Positions 10,195 to 21,357 of a stretch of 64,000 nucleotides of DNA are shown here, piece by piece; positions within the stretch are counted from its first letter, which is position 1, and each line of letters starts with the position of its first letter. The position numbers and the translations under genes are program-made. The notes beneath the pieces were generated by a model. It saw only the letters and a program-made list of their open reading frames with translations. It ran no database searches and was not told the DNA's origin. The DNA lies in assembly GCA_028554795.2 (NCBI GenBank), contig CM068824.1:157650789-157714788 (forward strand), given 5' to 3'. Source of the DNA: Sinohyriopsis cumingii (lineage: Eukaryota; Mollusca; Bivalvia; Unionida; Unionidae).

Positions 10195-10262
10195 GCTAAA
10201 AAAAATAAATAAAATCCAAGGAAATTTTCAAAATTAATATATTTTTTTAATTTTTGTTTTTT
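10195..10262. terminator. Poly(A)-signal region between convergent genes
   Basis: Overlapping AATAAA signals occur at 10204-10213 just after the penton stop, followed by AT- and T-rich sequence. The minus-strand gene ends at 10290, so the two transcripts converge here. Confidence 0.5.
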
Positions 10263-10289
10263 TTTGTTTGCGAAAATATTCAGGAAAAT

Positions 10290-10664
10290 TCAAGAGTCTG
10301 CGATTTCCTTGGCCTTGCTCTCATCGACAAGTTTTTTCAGCTGTCTGATGCGTGAACTTGTAATTTTTCTTGATTCATATTCGTCGGATAAAATCAATCT
10401 AGCTTTTTCTACCAGCGTAGATAATTTAACAAAATCCTCGACGCGATCATCGCTGACAGTCGCAAGCGATTGATACATCGCAATTTGGATTTTCTTTATT
10501 AATTTGTATTCTGACGGCAGCGTGTATTTGTATTCAAGTTTCCCCTGAACAATCGTCTCGAATTCGGATCGAATTTTATTCGTGTCCAACTCCGAGGGAA
10601 GATTTATTTTTTTCCTTAGATCATCGATGGCTTCGATAATATTGTTTATGGTTTGCTCATCCAT
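10290..10664 (-). CDS. Small helical protein, function unknown
   Basis: 124 residues, almost entirely helical and charged, with leucine-rich spacing suggesting a coiled-coil or bundle (NIIEAIDDLRKKINLP, VEDFVKLSTLVEKARL). It begins MDEQTINNII after TTAATATAAC and sits 25 nt downstream of the HNH gene on the same strand. I do not recognise the family. First of a three-gene minus-strand cluster convergent with the capsid genes. Confidence 0.5.
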   Translation of the reverse strand: MDEQTINNIIEAIDDLRKKINLPSELDTNKIRSEFETIVQGKLEYKYTLPSEYKLIKKIQIAMYQSLATVSDDRVEDFVKLSTLVEKARLILSDEYESRKITSSRIRQLKKLVDESKAKEIADS

Positions 10665-10689
10665 GTTATATTAATTCTGTAATATTCAA

Positions 10690-11247
10690 TTATTCTTCGT
10701 CGAATATTATTGGGATATAGGAGAATTTGATCCATTCACCGAGATTATATGAAAATGTTGCTTTATATTTTTTTTCTGCTGCAAATTTCACCGATTGTGA
10801 GTTAATTTCATAATATTTCGCAGCGGCAGTCATCGATTCGAATATCATCTCCTCGCCCGTTGCTTGATTTATCGATTTGACGGCCTTGGCGTATTTAGGG
10901 TGCCTGCCAGAATTACCGGATCTACAGTTTACGCTTTGTGTAACCGCGCGAAGATTGGATAGTTTGTTGTTAAGTTTATTTCCATCGATATGGTCGATAA
11001 CAAGACCGATTTTTATTAGTCCGTAATAACACTCGTATACAAACCTATGATTGGAATACGCAATTCTTCTCTTTGCTGGACCAAAAGTAAATATGAGATA
11101 ACCTGAATTACAAACGAAACCAACATTTTTCTTTGTTTTGATATTTCTGACGGTACCATCCGATGATGCTTCGTAACCCTCGATAGTTGGATGAGATCTA
11201 TACTCGTGCGTGATTTTCATTGCAGGAATCGTCGATTTCATTTCCAT
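10690..11247 (-). CDS. HNH endonuclease with NUMOD-type DNA-binding modules
   Basis: 185 residues. Residues 17-40 (EYRSHPTIEGYEASSDGTVRN) form a NUMOD4-like module. Then comes an HNH core with His67 (NHRFVYECY) and DHIDGNKLNNKLSNL (85-99), where the HID and the downstream Asn provide the metal site. The C-terminal segment (AVKSINQATGEEMIFESMTAAAKYY) is a NUMOD1-like helix-turn-helix. This is the phage-type free-standing homing endonuclease architecture. It lies between genes rather than in an intron. Likely role: cutting DNA of competing elements or spreading itself (inference). A second Met at position 3 is an alternative start. All expected catalytic residues are present. Confidence 0.88.
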   Translation of the reverse strand: MEMKSTIPAMKITHEYRSHPTIEGYEASSDGTVRNIKTKKNVGFVCNSGYLIFTFGPAKRRIAYSNHRFVYECYYGLIKIGLVIDHIDGNKLNNKLSNLRAVTQSVNCRSGNSGRHPKYAKAVKSINQATGEEMIFESMTAAAKYYEINSQSVKFAAEKKYKATFSYNLGEWIKFSYIPIIFDEE

Positions 11248-11257
11248 TATATAATAA

Positions 11258-11545
11258 TTATCTGTCTAAATCATAATTTGCCTTGAATCGATTAATATAA
11301 TCCTCTTCGCAGGTTATCACCGAGGAAGATTTCTTTTTGTAATATCTGAGCAATTCCCGATAATTTTTCCCTCCGCAGGATAAACACAATCGAGTCTTTC
11401 CTCGAGTGCCAACTTGACAAACTAAGCACCGCTGTGGTCCTTTACTGCCTCGTCGAATCGCATATATGTGAGCGCCACAATAATCGCCTCTGCAGGATTT
11501 GTCGCATGATTTTGTTGATCCGATTGGTATCCATTTGCACTGCAT
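11258..11545 (-). CDS. Cysteine-rich zinc-binding protein
   Basis: 95 residues from the ATG at 11545; an upstream in-frame ATG at 11668 would run inside the opposing polymerase gene, so I prefer the shorter form. It has eight cysteines in pairs: CKW..CDKSCRGDYCGAH, then CLVCQ..CLSCGG, giving two zinc sites. The first resembles small viral CxxxC/CxH modules. It ends with a helical basic tail. It lies 10 nt downstream of nothing else on its strand and 33 nt from the divergent polymerase-helicase ATG, so both promoters must fit in 11546-11578. Function unknown; nucleic-acid binding or regulation is possible. Confidence 0.6.
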   Translation of the reverse strand: MQCKWIPIGSTKSCDKSCRGDYCGAHIYAIRRGSKGPQRCLVCQVGTRGKTRLCLSCGGKNYRELLRYYKKKSSSVITCEEDYINRFKANYDLDR

Positions 11546-11578
11546 ATTATAATTTAAATATTTGTCTAAAATATAATA

Positions 11579-14551
11579 ATGGATGCATTTGATCTTGATG
11601 AGGCAGAATATATCATTCCTGAGGTTGATTGTGCCAAGAGAGAATTCCTCGATGATGGAGCGATTCATGTTTGGTCAACGTGGAAAACTAACGCTGTTGA
11701 TGCTACGATGAATCTGGAACGAGCCAAGAAGATAATCGAGCATATAAAAAACTCGCATTCCGAGGAGCGATTTATCTTTGGAATAAAATTCATCGCACAA
11801 ATGCCTGACGACACTTGGATTATTCGCGATAAACGAGATCACGTGCGTGGCGGTAAGAAAAACGTCGTTCTTGATAAAAATTCGAAGCCAGGATTATTAT
11901 TGGGAATCGATGGTCCTTATTATGCTAGGGCGTATCCCTCTAGTGCTGTTGTTTATGGAATTTATCGGCTGAATAACAACCCGGATATGAAAAATCTACC
12001 TGCGATGAAAGAATCACCGATGATAAACTGCGTTGCCGAGCGCGTTATCGAGCATATGAAAAACGCTCGTCGCGGATCTGGATTGACTCAGTTGAGGTTG
12101 GATAAAATTAACGCGTGGGCGAAGACAGTTGTTGATGGCGCATCGATTGACGATGTTGCTGTGTTGAGCAAGAAACTTAAATTTCCTATCACGGTGAAAA
12201 CGCTATCGGGAGAAATATTATATTCGTCGCCGTATAGATCACGAGGAGTACCAATCGAGATTGTTGATCATAATTCACATGCATGGTCGCAGTCGGTAAT
12301 GATATTCCCGCGAGATCGGGTTGTTAAATTTTATCCTGTGGAAGGCGCAAAAGACAATTCCGATGCCATGTTCCGATATATCAAAATATTAGCCGCATCT
12401 GATCCGATATCAGTTTGGTTATTCTCGAGTGAAGAAAAATATGATCAGTTTATATTGCCGCGCGGAGATATTTACCGAGATGAAAAATTACATGAATCTA
12501 TGAAAAATATCGCGGTGAAATATTCGTCAAATCCTGATCAGTTATTAACGAATTGTTTTACGGTTCCATCTGTTGCTGCTCACGCTGCCAGAGAGAGAAA
12601 TTCGTGGAAACCTACAAGGAACGAATACCTCACTGATATTCAACTTAGCTGTATCGAATACGGCCATGGCGGATTGTGGAATACCAAATATTATTTCGAA
12701 GATATGATCTCTGTTGATATGAGCGCGTGCTATCCTGGAAGTTTTCTTGGATATGGCGATTGTGCGGATTATTTTGCTAAATTTGGCCATCCCACCAACG
12801 AAATGACAAGGGTAGCAATTAACGGGCCGTTGCCAGATTTTGTTATGACCGGATTCGCTTGTGTTACTTCATTCGAGTTTGCTGAAAATTTACATAAAAT
12901 TTGTTATATTTGGTTTGGTCGGCATTTATCGCAGCGTCGTTGGGTCCCTATAGTGTTGTTGAGGTATATGCTGGATTCATCAATGTTAGTATCGTTGACG
13001 GTTAGCGAGGCGATTATATCATACAGGAAACAAACCGAAGTGTGGTTGCCGACGGATTGTGAAAACGCGAAGGATATCGGAAGAAAAATAATTGGCAAAT
13101 TTACTCAAGGAGGATCCGTTGATCATAAACACCGACACGCTAGATTGTTTATCAATGATGCCGAAATGGACTTTATTATTGCCGATACGGTATCGCGAGG
13201 AATATTCTGCAACAGAGAGAATATTATCATTGACGGAGAAAAGTTGGGTACCGTAATTAGTTACCTTGACGGAGAATCAGCGCAGTATACGCATTTGAGG
13301 TCTTCGATGCTCGCTTATGTGAGTATAAATTTACTGTCGATGATAAATAAATTTTCTGATATCGCGGTAAGGGTCGCAACGGACTCGTTTTATATCGATA
13401 AGAAATATCAGTATAGGCTGGATAATTTAATCTCCGATGGTTCTTGGGGAACTTGGAGGATAAAAAACGAGGATATCCTAGATTACTGTGAGGACGCCGA
13501 TGTCGAAGATTGCGATAAATTTCATCGAGATAAATGCGAGGAAATATCGATGGCTGCATCTGCATTTGACCCGATTTCACGTAACAAATTCGTTTACATG
13601 AATGGTCCTGGTGGTAGTGGTAAAACAACACGAGCGATAAATTTATTTGCGAAATCTGATATGATAGTGTTGACTCCAACTCACAGATTAGCGCGAGAAA
13701 TAAGGCAACGCGGCGTTGATTCTTGCACGTATCACAGTTATTTCAAATACAGTGGTGGATTATGGGATTCGGCTCGTATGGGAAATAAATATATCAACAG
13801 AATTATAATATTTGATGAAATTTGCACAGTAAATTTAGTTGTATTACAATCATTCCTGGCATGGCTGGAGGAGAAAAATACAGCCGTGATAATGTGCGGA
13901 GATCATGGCCAGCCTGATCCTATTGATGGAGAATCTCCTCATGAGTGGCTCAGGAACTTCGTTGACTATTATGAGGAAATCGACGCTGATTAAAGATCCG
14001 ATGATATTTTACTGACTGAATTTAAGAAAATAATTCGATTACAACCGAATAAAATTCAATGCGATGTGATGAGAAGAATAATCGACGAGACTCCGATGGA
14101 TATTTTTCTAAATTTGTGGCGTCCCGATCATTTGATTGTTGCTAGTAGGAAAATTGTTCGTGATGTTATTCAGGATATGTTATTCAAGCTGCATTGTGAG
14201 AAATTTCCAACATTGCAGGTACCGTTATGTTACAGACCCGCTGATACCAGGAAACAAAATATCAGTGTTACTTTACCCTGCGGAGAGGAAAAGATCTTGG
14301 TACTGAACGATATTATTCTTGTTGATATTAATCTTGTTAATGACGCGATAAATGCAGAAAAATCACCGTGGAAACTAGGATATGCAACAACGATACATTC
14401 ATCGCAGGGATTAACCGTGGATGGACAAGTTTGGATCGTCGATGATAGAATTTCCTGGTCAAATTTAGTGTATTTAGCCGTGTCAAGAGTAAGAAAATTA
14501 TCTCAGTTAGGTAGAATTCGGTTTCACATTAATGACGCTGGCGGTAGTTGA
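11579..14551 (+). pseudogene. Family-B DNA polymerase-like/SF1 helicase fusion, with one in-frame stop
   Basis: The first ORF (11579-13993, 804 codons) carries a diverged PolB region: motif A SVDMSACYP (about residue 379), a motif-B-like KIIGKFTQGG (about 502) and motif C RVATDSF (about 599). In motif C the first Asp of the usual DTD is Ala while the second Asp remains. I see no exonuclease DxE motif. From about 665 follows a helicase: Walker A GPGGSGKTT and DEICT. A TAA at 13991-13993 interrupts, and the same frame continues at once to a UvrD-type C-terminus with TIHSSQG and YLAVSRVRKL, ending at 14551. The intact gene would be about 990 residues. A restart at 14066 could give a separate C-terminal piece. 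The fusion would couple unwinding and synthesis (inference). Confidence 0.75.
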
Positions 14552-15473
14552 GTATCCTTCGGTATTATTTGTAATTCTTCCTTGGTAAATCCGCGTTGTG
14601 GCGCTAGCAAATCTAGGAAATAAATTGCCGGTCTTCCCGATGATCTTGTTACGGCGGATATTTTATGTGTTGTAACGCTCCAGGTTGGATCGGTTGCTCT
14701 TTTTCTTCCTCCTTCAGCCTCGCCTTCTTTATATAAATACCTGACCGTGACGCTACCTAGCACAGGCGGAATTGTGGAATCTCGCTTTAGTGGTATATTC
14801 GATTTTGTAATTGCAATTGCAGGTTTCATTGCTATTGTTCTCGTTGTCTCGTTATTTAGTGCGTTAATCACATGAGGCAACCTCGATACCCAATCATGAG
14901 ATCGATTATCTTGGATGAATTCTCGCGCGTATTGGTATCCGAATAATCGTTCTGCGAGCGTTTTGTTGAATCTCTCAACGATAGCCTGATTGTGATGAAC
15001 ACCTACAATACCGCGACGGATTTTAACATTATTCTTTTTCATCAGTGAAGTAACCGCGCCAAGAAATTCTCGACCTGGATCAACCTGGAGAAGCTTCGGC
15101 CATGTTAATGGAGATCGCGAGTAAATTTTCTCAAATGCCTTTGAAATTTCCGTTGCTGTTTTATTCGATAACGGCTCGGCTTCCTTGTATCTGCTTGCGA
15201 TATCAACAACCGTTAACACGTATTTATATGTGACTCCGTCGACGGTATCGTAAGGAAGAAACATTAAATCAGCCTGATGGACTTCATTAGGGACACTGAC
15301 GGTGAAACTCGCGTACGGTATTTTCTTAGGTGGGGGAAGATAAATTTGCCAGACTGCCTGTTTCGATAGCCACGATTCAGCAACGGACTGTTTTACTTTT
15401 GCTGCCTTGGCGAGTTTGGCTATTGCTGATTTCCTCGCCAAAAACCTCGCGGAGAATAATATATTTGCTCCAT
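14524..15473 (-). pseudogene. Retroviral-type (DDE) integrase, N-terminal frameshift
   Basis: The main frame has the rve fold: HQADLMFL (first Asp), DPGREFLGAV (second Asp, 63 residues on), and IVERFNKTL (Glu 35 residues further), a correct D,D-35-E. A C-terminal beta region (TVRYLYKEGE to FLDLLAPQRGF) follows. The long frame has no ATG. The expected N-terminus, containing YYSPRG, starts at the ATG at 15473 in another frame, so one nucleotide appears lost near 15430-15440. That ATG lies 3 nt after the phospholipase stop (TAATAATG), suggesting a shared transcript. The 3' end overlaps the convergent helicase by 28 nt. It would insert the element with a short target duplication; as read, the product is truncated. 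Confidence 0.85.
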
Positions 15474-15475
15474 TA

Positions 15476-15811
15476 TTATTTACCAGCGCCGAGTACTAAT
15501 TTACCTTTCATCGCGCCTTTTATCAACCAAGTTGCCAATTTTTCTTTGAAACTTTTGTCAGGAATCGCGTCTATTGCATGAATTAGCCTAATATCAGCGA
15601 GATGTCTTTGTTGTAAATCCCCGCTGCGATACGCAAGATCATGATAGTAACACGCGTTATCGATGGCGTTTACTGGATCTTCGCCGGGATTTGGTTGATT
15701 ATTATCGTTGAGTCTGATATCGAGCCTTGTGCCAGGTCCGCAGTAATTGTATCCTGGTAGATGCTTCTCTCCGGGATATTTCGCCCAGGGCAACCCGGGT
15801 AGATTTTTCAT
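15476..15811 (-). CDS. Parvovirus-VP1-type phospholipase A2
   Basis: 111 residues. It shows the calcium loop YNYCGPGT (22-29) and the active-site helix DNACYYHDLAY (51-61) with the His57-Asp58 pair, then a third conserved Asp in ADIRLI. This is the minimal viral PLA2 domain known from parvovirus VP1 and from several adintovirus/Polinton genomes, where it is thought to breach endosomal membranes during entry. Here it is a free-standing gene, not fused to a capsid protein. Its stop is 3 nt before the integrase ATG on the same strand. The start is the ATG at 15811. All catalytic residues are present. Confidence 0.9.
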   Translation of the reverse strand: MKNLPGLPWAKYPGEKHLPGYNYCGPGTRLDIRLNDNNQPNPGEDPVNAIDNACYYHDLAYRSGDLQQRHLADIRLIHAIDAIPDKSFKEKLATWLIKGAMKGKLVLGAGK

Positions 15812-15839
15812 GGAGGCGGTAATGTCTCCTCCGGTTCTT

Positions 15840-15983
15840 CTATTTTTTTTTTACAAATCTGAATTTGCGTGTATTACAAACTTCACATTCTCCTGCAATT
15901 GCGTTTCTGTTGTTGCGTGTGACGATTTTGGTTGGATTTATCGTAGCTGTGTGAGTGCGACACTTAACACAATATAGATTCAT
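15840..15983 (-). CDS. Small zinc-ribbon protein (DUF5679-like)
   Basis: 47 residues from the internal ATG at 15983. It contains two CxxC pairs, LYCVKCRTHT and GECEVCNTRK, separated by about 25 residues with a TINP string, and ends in a basic tail FRFVKKK. This is the DUF5679-type ribbon frequent in viral and giant-virus genomes. A longer frame to 16049 exists, but it would run through the start of the divergent ATPase gene. Only 13 nt separate the two ATGs. Probable nucleic-acid binding; function unknown. Confidence 0.75.
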   Translation of the reverse strand: MNLYCVKCRTHTATINPTKIVTRNNRNAIAGECEVCNTRKFRFVKKK

Positions 15984-15996
15984 GTATTCTAGTAAC

Positions 15997-16647
15997 ATGA
16001 ATGTAATTGATTTTTCAGCCACGAAGCGACGCGAGCAGGTGAAACACAACGCGGTGTTACCAAATTCGATTAGGATGATAATTATTGGGCCATCTGGTTC
16101 TGGAAAGACGCAATTGTTGCTAAATTTGATAATGCGATGGCTAAAATGGGATAAGTTGTATTTGGTTGCACCGTCCGTTGATGATCAGCGTTGTTATCAA
16201 GTGCTAAAGGAATTTAGCGACAATACCGACGAAGGCACAATCGAATTCATCACAGACATCAATGAAACCCCATCCGTGGAAAATTTAGATGGCGATGTTA
16301 ATAATCTTGTTGTTTTCGATGATGTTATGCTGGATAAGCAAACTAATCCGGCTAGGATATTCTCGCGTGGCCGACACAAGAACACCGATGTGATTTACGT
16401 GACGCAGCGATATACGCAAATTCCAAAGGTAATTAGGGACAATTGTAATATCTTATCGGTGTTCAATGGCGTCGATACTCACACGTTGAGAAATATTCAT
16501 CAGACTTGGTGCAACGGCGATATGGACATAAACAAATTCAAAATTTTCTTCAGCCGCGCCCAGGCAACACCGCATGGTTTTATCACGATTAATCTTCATG
16601 ATCCGCGTAGTAGATATCGAATCGGTCTTGATCAGTTTTATTCATGA
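15997..16647 (+). CDS. A32/FtsK-HerA-type DNA-packaging ATPase
   Basis: 216 residues from the ATG at 15997 (an upstream in-frame Met at 15955 is less likely because of the divergent gene). Walker A is GPSGSGKT (31-38), followed by KLYLVAPS; Walker B is LVVFDD (104-109). FSRGRHKNTDVIYVTQRY carries the sensor/Gln region typical of this viral family. It would pump DNA into capsids. Intact. It is the last gene before the right TIR, 4 nt away, so the TIR must supply its 3' end signal. Confidence 0.92.
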   Translation: MNVIDFSATKRREQVKHNAVLPNSIRMIIIGPSGSGKTQLLLNLIMRWLKWDKLYLVAPSVDDQRCYQVLKEFSDNTDEGTIEFITDINETPSVENLDGDVNNLVVFDDVMLDKQTNPARIFSRGRHKNTDVIYVTQRYTQIPKVIRDNCNILSVFNGVDTHTLRNIHQTWCNGDMDINKFKIFFSRAQATPHGFITINLHDPRSRYRIGLDQFYS

Positions 16648-16651
16648 AACT

Positions 16652-16885
16652 CGCAGCCAAACTTTGCAAACTTCATCGACACCAGAATAAATTTCCCCCC
16701 CCCCCCAAAATCCTTGTCTAGAATCATTGATTTTGCACACAAAAAATTGCAATCGGGGTTGAATTTACGCAAATTAATTTTCGTAGGAAGGCTTATTTTT
16801 GAAATCTGAGGCTTCTACGGGAAATGTTCTCGTAGGAGGCTTTATTTGGTCTGAAACGTCTGGTCTGTAGAACTTCCCTGCTGCT
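16652..16885. repeat. Right terminal inverted repeat of element 1
   Basis: Reverse complement of 1911-2142 apart from a run of 12 C here against 11 G on the left and one extra A/T beside it. It ends CCCTGCTGCT. Confidence 0.95.
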
Positions 16886-16892
16886 ATCAGTG
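16886..16892. repeat. Right target-site duplication of element 1 (ATCAGTG)
   Basis: Matches 1904-1910. The following sequence continues the split LINE reading frame. Confidence 0.85.
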
Positions 16893-17420
16893 ACTGGGTC
16901 CATTGTGTTGGCCATTCAACTGTCTGCCAGATCTTATTGCAGATTTTTGTTAGTAGCTCTTTCACTGATTCTCCCCCATTCTTGATAAGTTCAGCTGGGA
17001 TGTTGTCTACTTCAGCTGCCTTCCCATTCTTCAGTGCTCTTATTGCTGACTCCACCTCTTCTTTGAGAATGGGGAAGTCATCATCATTTGAGGAGTTTGG
17101 AATTTCAAGCACTCCTGGGTCTCCTGTGGACTGATGGTTGTAGAGTTCTTTGCAATACTCAGTCCATCTTTCTGCAATGTCACTCGCTTCTGTGAGGCAT
17201 TTTCCATTTTTGTCTTGAATGGTACTGACTCTTGGTTGTTTCTGTCTGGTGAGGTCTTTCACAATTTGGAATGCCTTTTTGCTGTTATTCTTTATCAGAC
17301 TGTTCTCCATTTCTGTGCACTTTTGTCCAATCCAATTTTATTTTGCTTTGCTCAAGTTTTTTTCTGATATTCTTGTTTATTTCTCGGTACTTCAATGGCC
17401 CTGTTGTGTGTCTGGTGACG
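16886..17420 (-). pseudogene. LINE reverse transcriptase, N-terminal part
   Basis: The minus strand reads through AFQIVKDLTRQKQPRVSTIQ, a segment WTEYCKELYNHQ, EVESAIRALKNGKAAEVDNIPAELIKN and EWPTQWTQSLI. This is the linker and first RT block that precede the reverse transcriptase palm in LINE ORF2 proteins. It runs into the right end of element 1 exactly where the left fragment (664-1910) resumes, so the two are one interrupted LINE. Similarity fades near 17400. Not functional. Confidence 0.88.
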
Positions 17421-18663
<1,243 letters not shown>

Positions 18664-18894
18664 AACTTGTCATGATCATTCAGTGTATTAGTCTATCTAT
18701 CTGGCGCTCTGTTCGGCTAACTTTCCTAACTTTAAATGTATTATTGGACATTAGAGGGTCCATATTTTAGTTGTGTTGTAACGGGGACAGAATCCAAAAT
18801 CTATACGATATGCCTTGTAACAATGATTAATCCCTTCCGTTAGTTGACTCAAAGTATATCATCGTTGTATGTTTGCAGTTGTTTTTGTTGAATT

Positions 18895-19867
18895 CCCAGA
18901 TGACACACCTACGCTGGACCAGTTTTGGCACATAATCGCATTCTGAACGTTGGGTATACGATGTTGAACTGACGTTGGACGTTGGGTATACGATGTTGAA
19001 CTGACGTTGGACTATTCTTCAGATGCCGACGTTGGAAAGAAACTGGCTGGGACAACATTGTTCTGTGGTTGTAATGGCAACTTTGGGATAATGCGTTGGC
19101 CCACATTGATGCAAGTTTTCCAAGATTAATATTTCCTAAAATAAATCACGTGACTCTTGGATCTTGATCTGTGGAATCCGTAAGTGACAAAGAGTACGTG
19201 ATATAATGATTCAATACATACTCGCTTTTGTTTGTGTCTTTAATTTTGCCCACCCATCCCCCGGTTATTATGATAATTTCATATTGTATAGTGCAAGTAG
19301 GTTTATTTTCATAAATTTAATATTTTTATATTTAAATTTATTTGAGAAACATTCAGCACAGAAATTGCATAAACTTTCGTGGAAACTAGACGGCATGGTT
19401 TTATTCAAGCATGGCCATGGTGGAGATAGTCAAGTTTGACTGTCTGAATACGTCTTTTTTTTTGAAATGCATCTATGATTGTGTTTGTTTTACTTGATTG
19501 TAGCATCTTTAAGGGATTAAATCAGCCGTGATATAACCTTTATTTAGAATATTACACAAACTGAGTCATATAAAACGTGATTTTACTAACAGACCCTCAG
19601 GTAAGACAACGTTGACACAATGGATACCAATCTGTCTCCAACGTTGACACAACCTGACTAAATGATAATGGAACTTCATCAAATTGTGACATTTGGCCGA
19701 CATTAGTTGAACAATCATCACCCTTGAACCAGCATGGGCATGACAGATTGGTTCAACAGAGAGCCAGTTAGCAAACTGACGTCGTGCCTACGTCATTTAA
19801 CCGTGTTGGGCCAACGTTGAACACGATGTGGGTACAACGTTGGCCCAACGTAGGTATGCTGTCTGGG
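18895..19867. mobile_element. Possible non-autonomous DNA transposon/foldback element with CCAACGTTGG-type repeats
   Basis: The left end reads CCCAGATGACACACCTACG and the right end, reverse complemented, CCCAGACAGCATACCTACG; both continue into TTGG/CCAA-rich sequence, giving imperfect inverted ends of about 30 bp. Inside are repeated ACGTTGG/CCAACGT strings and a direct duplication of about 35 bp (around 18950-19012). I found no transposase frame and no clear target duplication. Confidence 0.45.
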
Positions 19868-21253
19868 TTATTGTCCTATGTACGTATTATTTTGAAACGT
19901 ATCTGATGGAATCAGTTGCTTCAAATTTCATGCATCACGTTATTTGTTAGGTTTATACCTGCATTACTTTTGATCAGCACCTCACCTTTGATAAGTACGA
20001 GAAAGTTTGAAGAATTACGTATACATTATTAGTAAAGTGGGTTTTATCACTCGTGGATGAAAAACTTCCTTAACGACATAATCAAATAATATTTGCATAA
20101 GTTGGAAATGTGGTTATCATCAAGCATAAACTTATTCTGGAGAATTGTGATATGCGGAAAAAGTTAAAGGATTTTTGTGCTCTCCATTTCTCTTCAATAA
20201 TGGACAATCTAATGTCCATACGCACCTGCGTCACATATTTAAAGATATAGTTGCTCTCCGCACTGATTTACCGATTGCAAAGGGTAGGTTTGACCGAAAT
20301 CTAGGTTAATTATCGTTTACTAGAAATAACTACCCTGATGTGTATTATCAATGTGTGTGAATGGAGCTAATACGTGATAGTCAACAATGATAAGTTATCT
20401 GTCATATGCTATAATAAACAATCATGTTTGCCATTTAATTTGCAATTCCAAGATACAGCATCGAGAACATATTAATAAAGGCACTGAGTGCAAATCTACT
20501 TCAGATGTGACCCGGTTTGGTTGCACGAAGTGTGCACATCATTTTCAGTAAGATCTGTTTTCCTTTAAACAAAATAACAAAATATCATTCCTTTCTGTAG
20601 GTTCACTACATTTCTATAGTATAATGTGTAAATAACACGTATGTTTTGTAAGTTTGAGGCATGAAATCAGTTTTAAAAGGATGAGAAAGGGTACATTGGG
20701 TAACCCGAAAAAAAATGCCACACGAAACTCTCACTATCTGTATGCAGTTTGTGAACTCTTTCGTCGTAGTTAACAAGTGACATACCAATTCCATGTCGTT
20801 TTTTGTTTCTTTCCTCTTGAAATGAAAAACAAATTGGATACAAAACGCGTGCGTTCTTTTAAATCATATTATGGAATTTTTTCTATGTAATATGTGGCAA
20901 AGTGTACAACTTTAACAAAGTATTGATGTAACGGTAGAAGCTCTTACACACTAAACTGTACTCCGCAAATTATTTTCGGAGGGACGGAGGCAAATATGTT
21001 GTGGTCAGTTGTTAAGTTTTACGGATGCATGTCAAAGCATGTTTAGAGGTGAAGTCGTAGTGTGTGTCAGCGGCATGTGCGACTCGCCTCTTTGTTATTA
21101 TGTGCGCGCGCCCAAGCTCCCCACTAACCAATGAAAATGAAATAAAGCCAGAGGTATATTGCACGATTCGAGGGCAATCGCATCCGTATCAAGCCACATT
21201 CTGATACATTATAACATTGCAAGCGTCTTGTTCTTCTGCTATAATACACTTAA

Positions 21254-21256
<3 letters not shown>
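19868..21256. other. Non-coding stretch
   Basis: No gene or element recognised. The longest frame is a 62-codon minus-strand ORF (20606-20794) without features. Confidence 0.5.
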
Positions 21257-21343
<87 letters not shown>

Positions 21344-21357
21344 CATACATACATACA

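Larger units (their letters stand above)
1911..16885. mobile_element. Element 1: Polinton/Maverick-type (adintovirus-like) integrated virus, 14,975 bp
   Basis: A complete element bounded by near-identical 232/234-bp TIRs that begin AGCAGCAGGG, with a flanking duplication. It encodes the Polinton hallmarks: a retroviral-type integrase, an A32/FtsK-like packaging ATPase, an adenain-like cysteine protease, candidate major and minor capsid proteins and a family-B polymerase-like protein. It also encodes a phospholipase A2, an HNH endonuclease and a fibre-like protein. The polymerase is fused to an SF1 helicase, which is not the usual Polinton layout. Most ORFs start directly after an AT-rich TAATA-type string. 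Four reading-frame lesions make the copy non-autonomous as it stands. The TIR identity implies a recent insertion. Confidence 0.93.
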
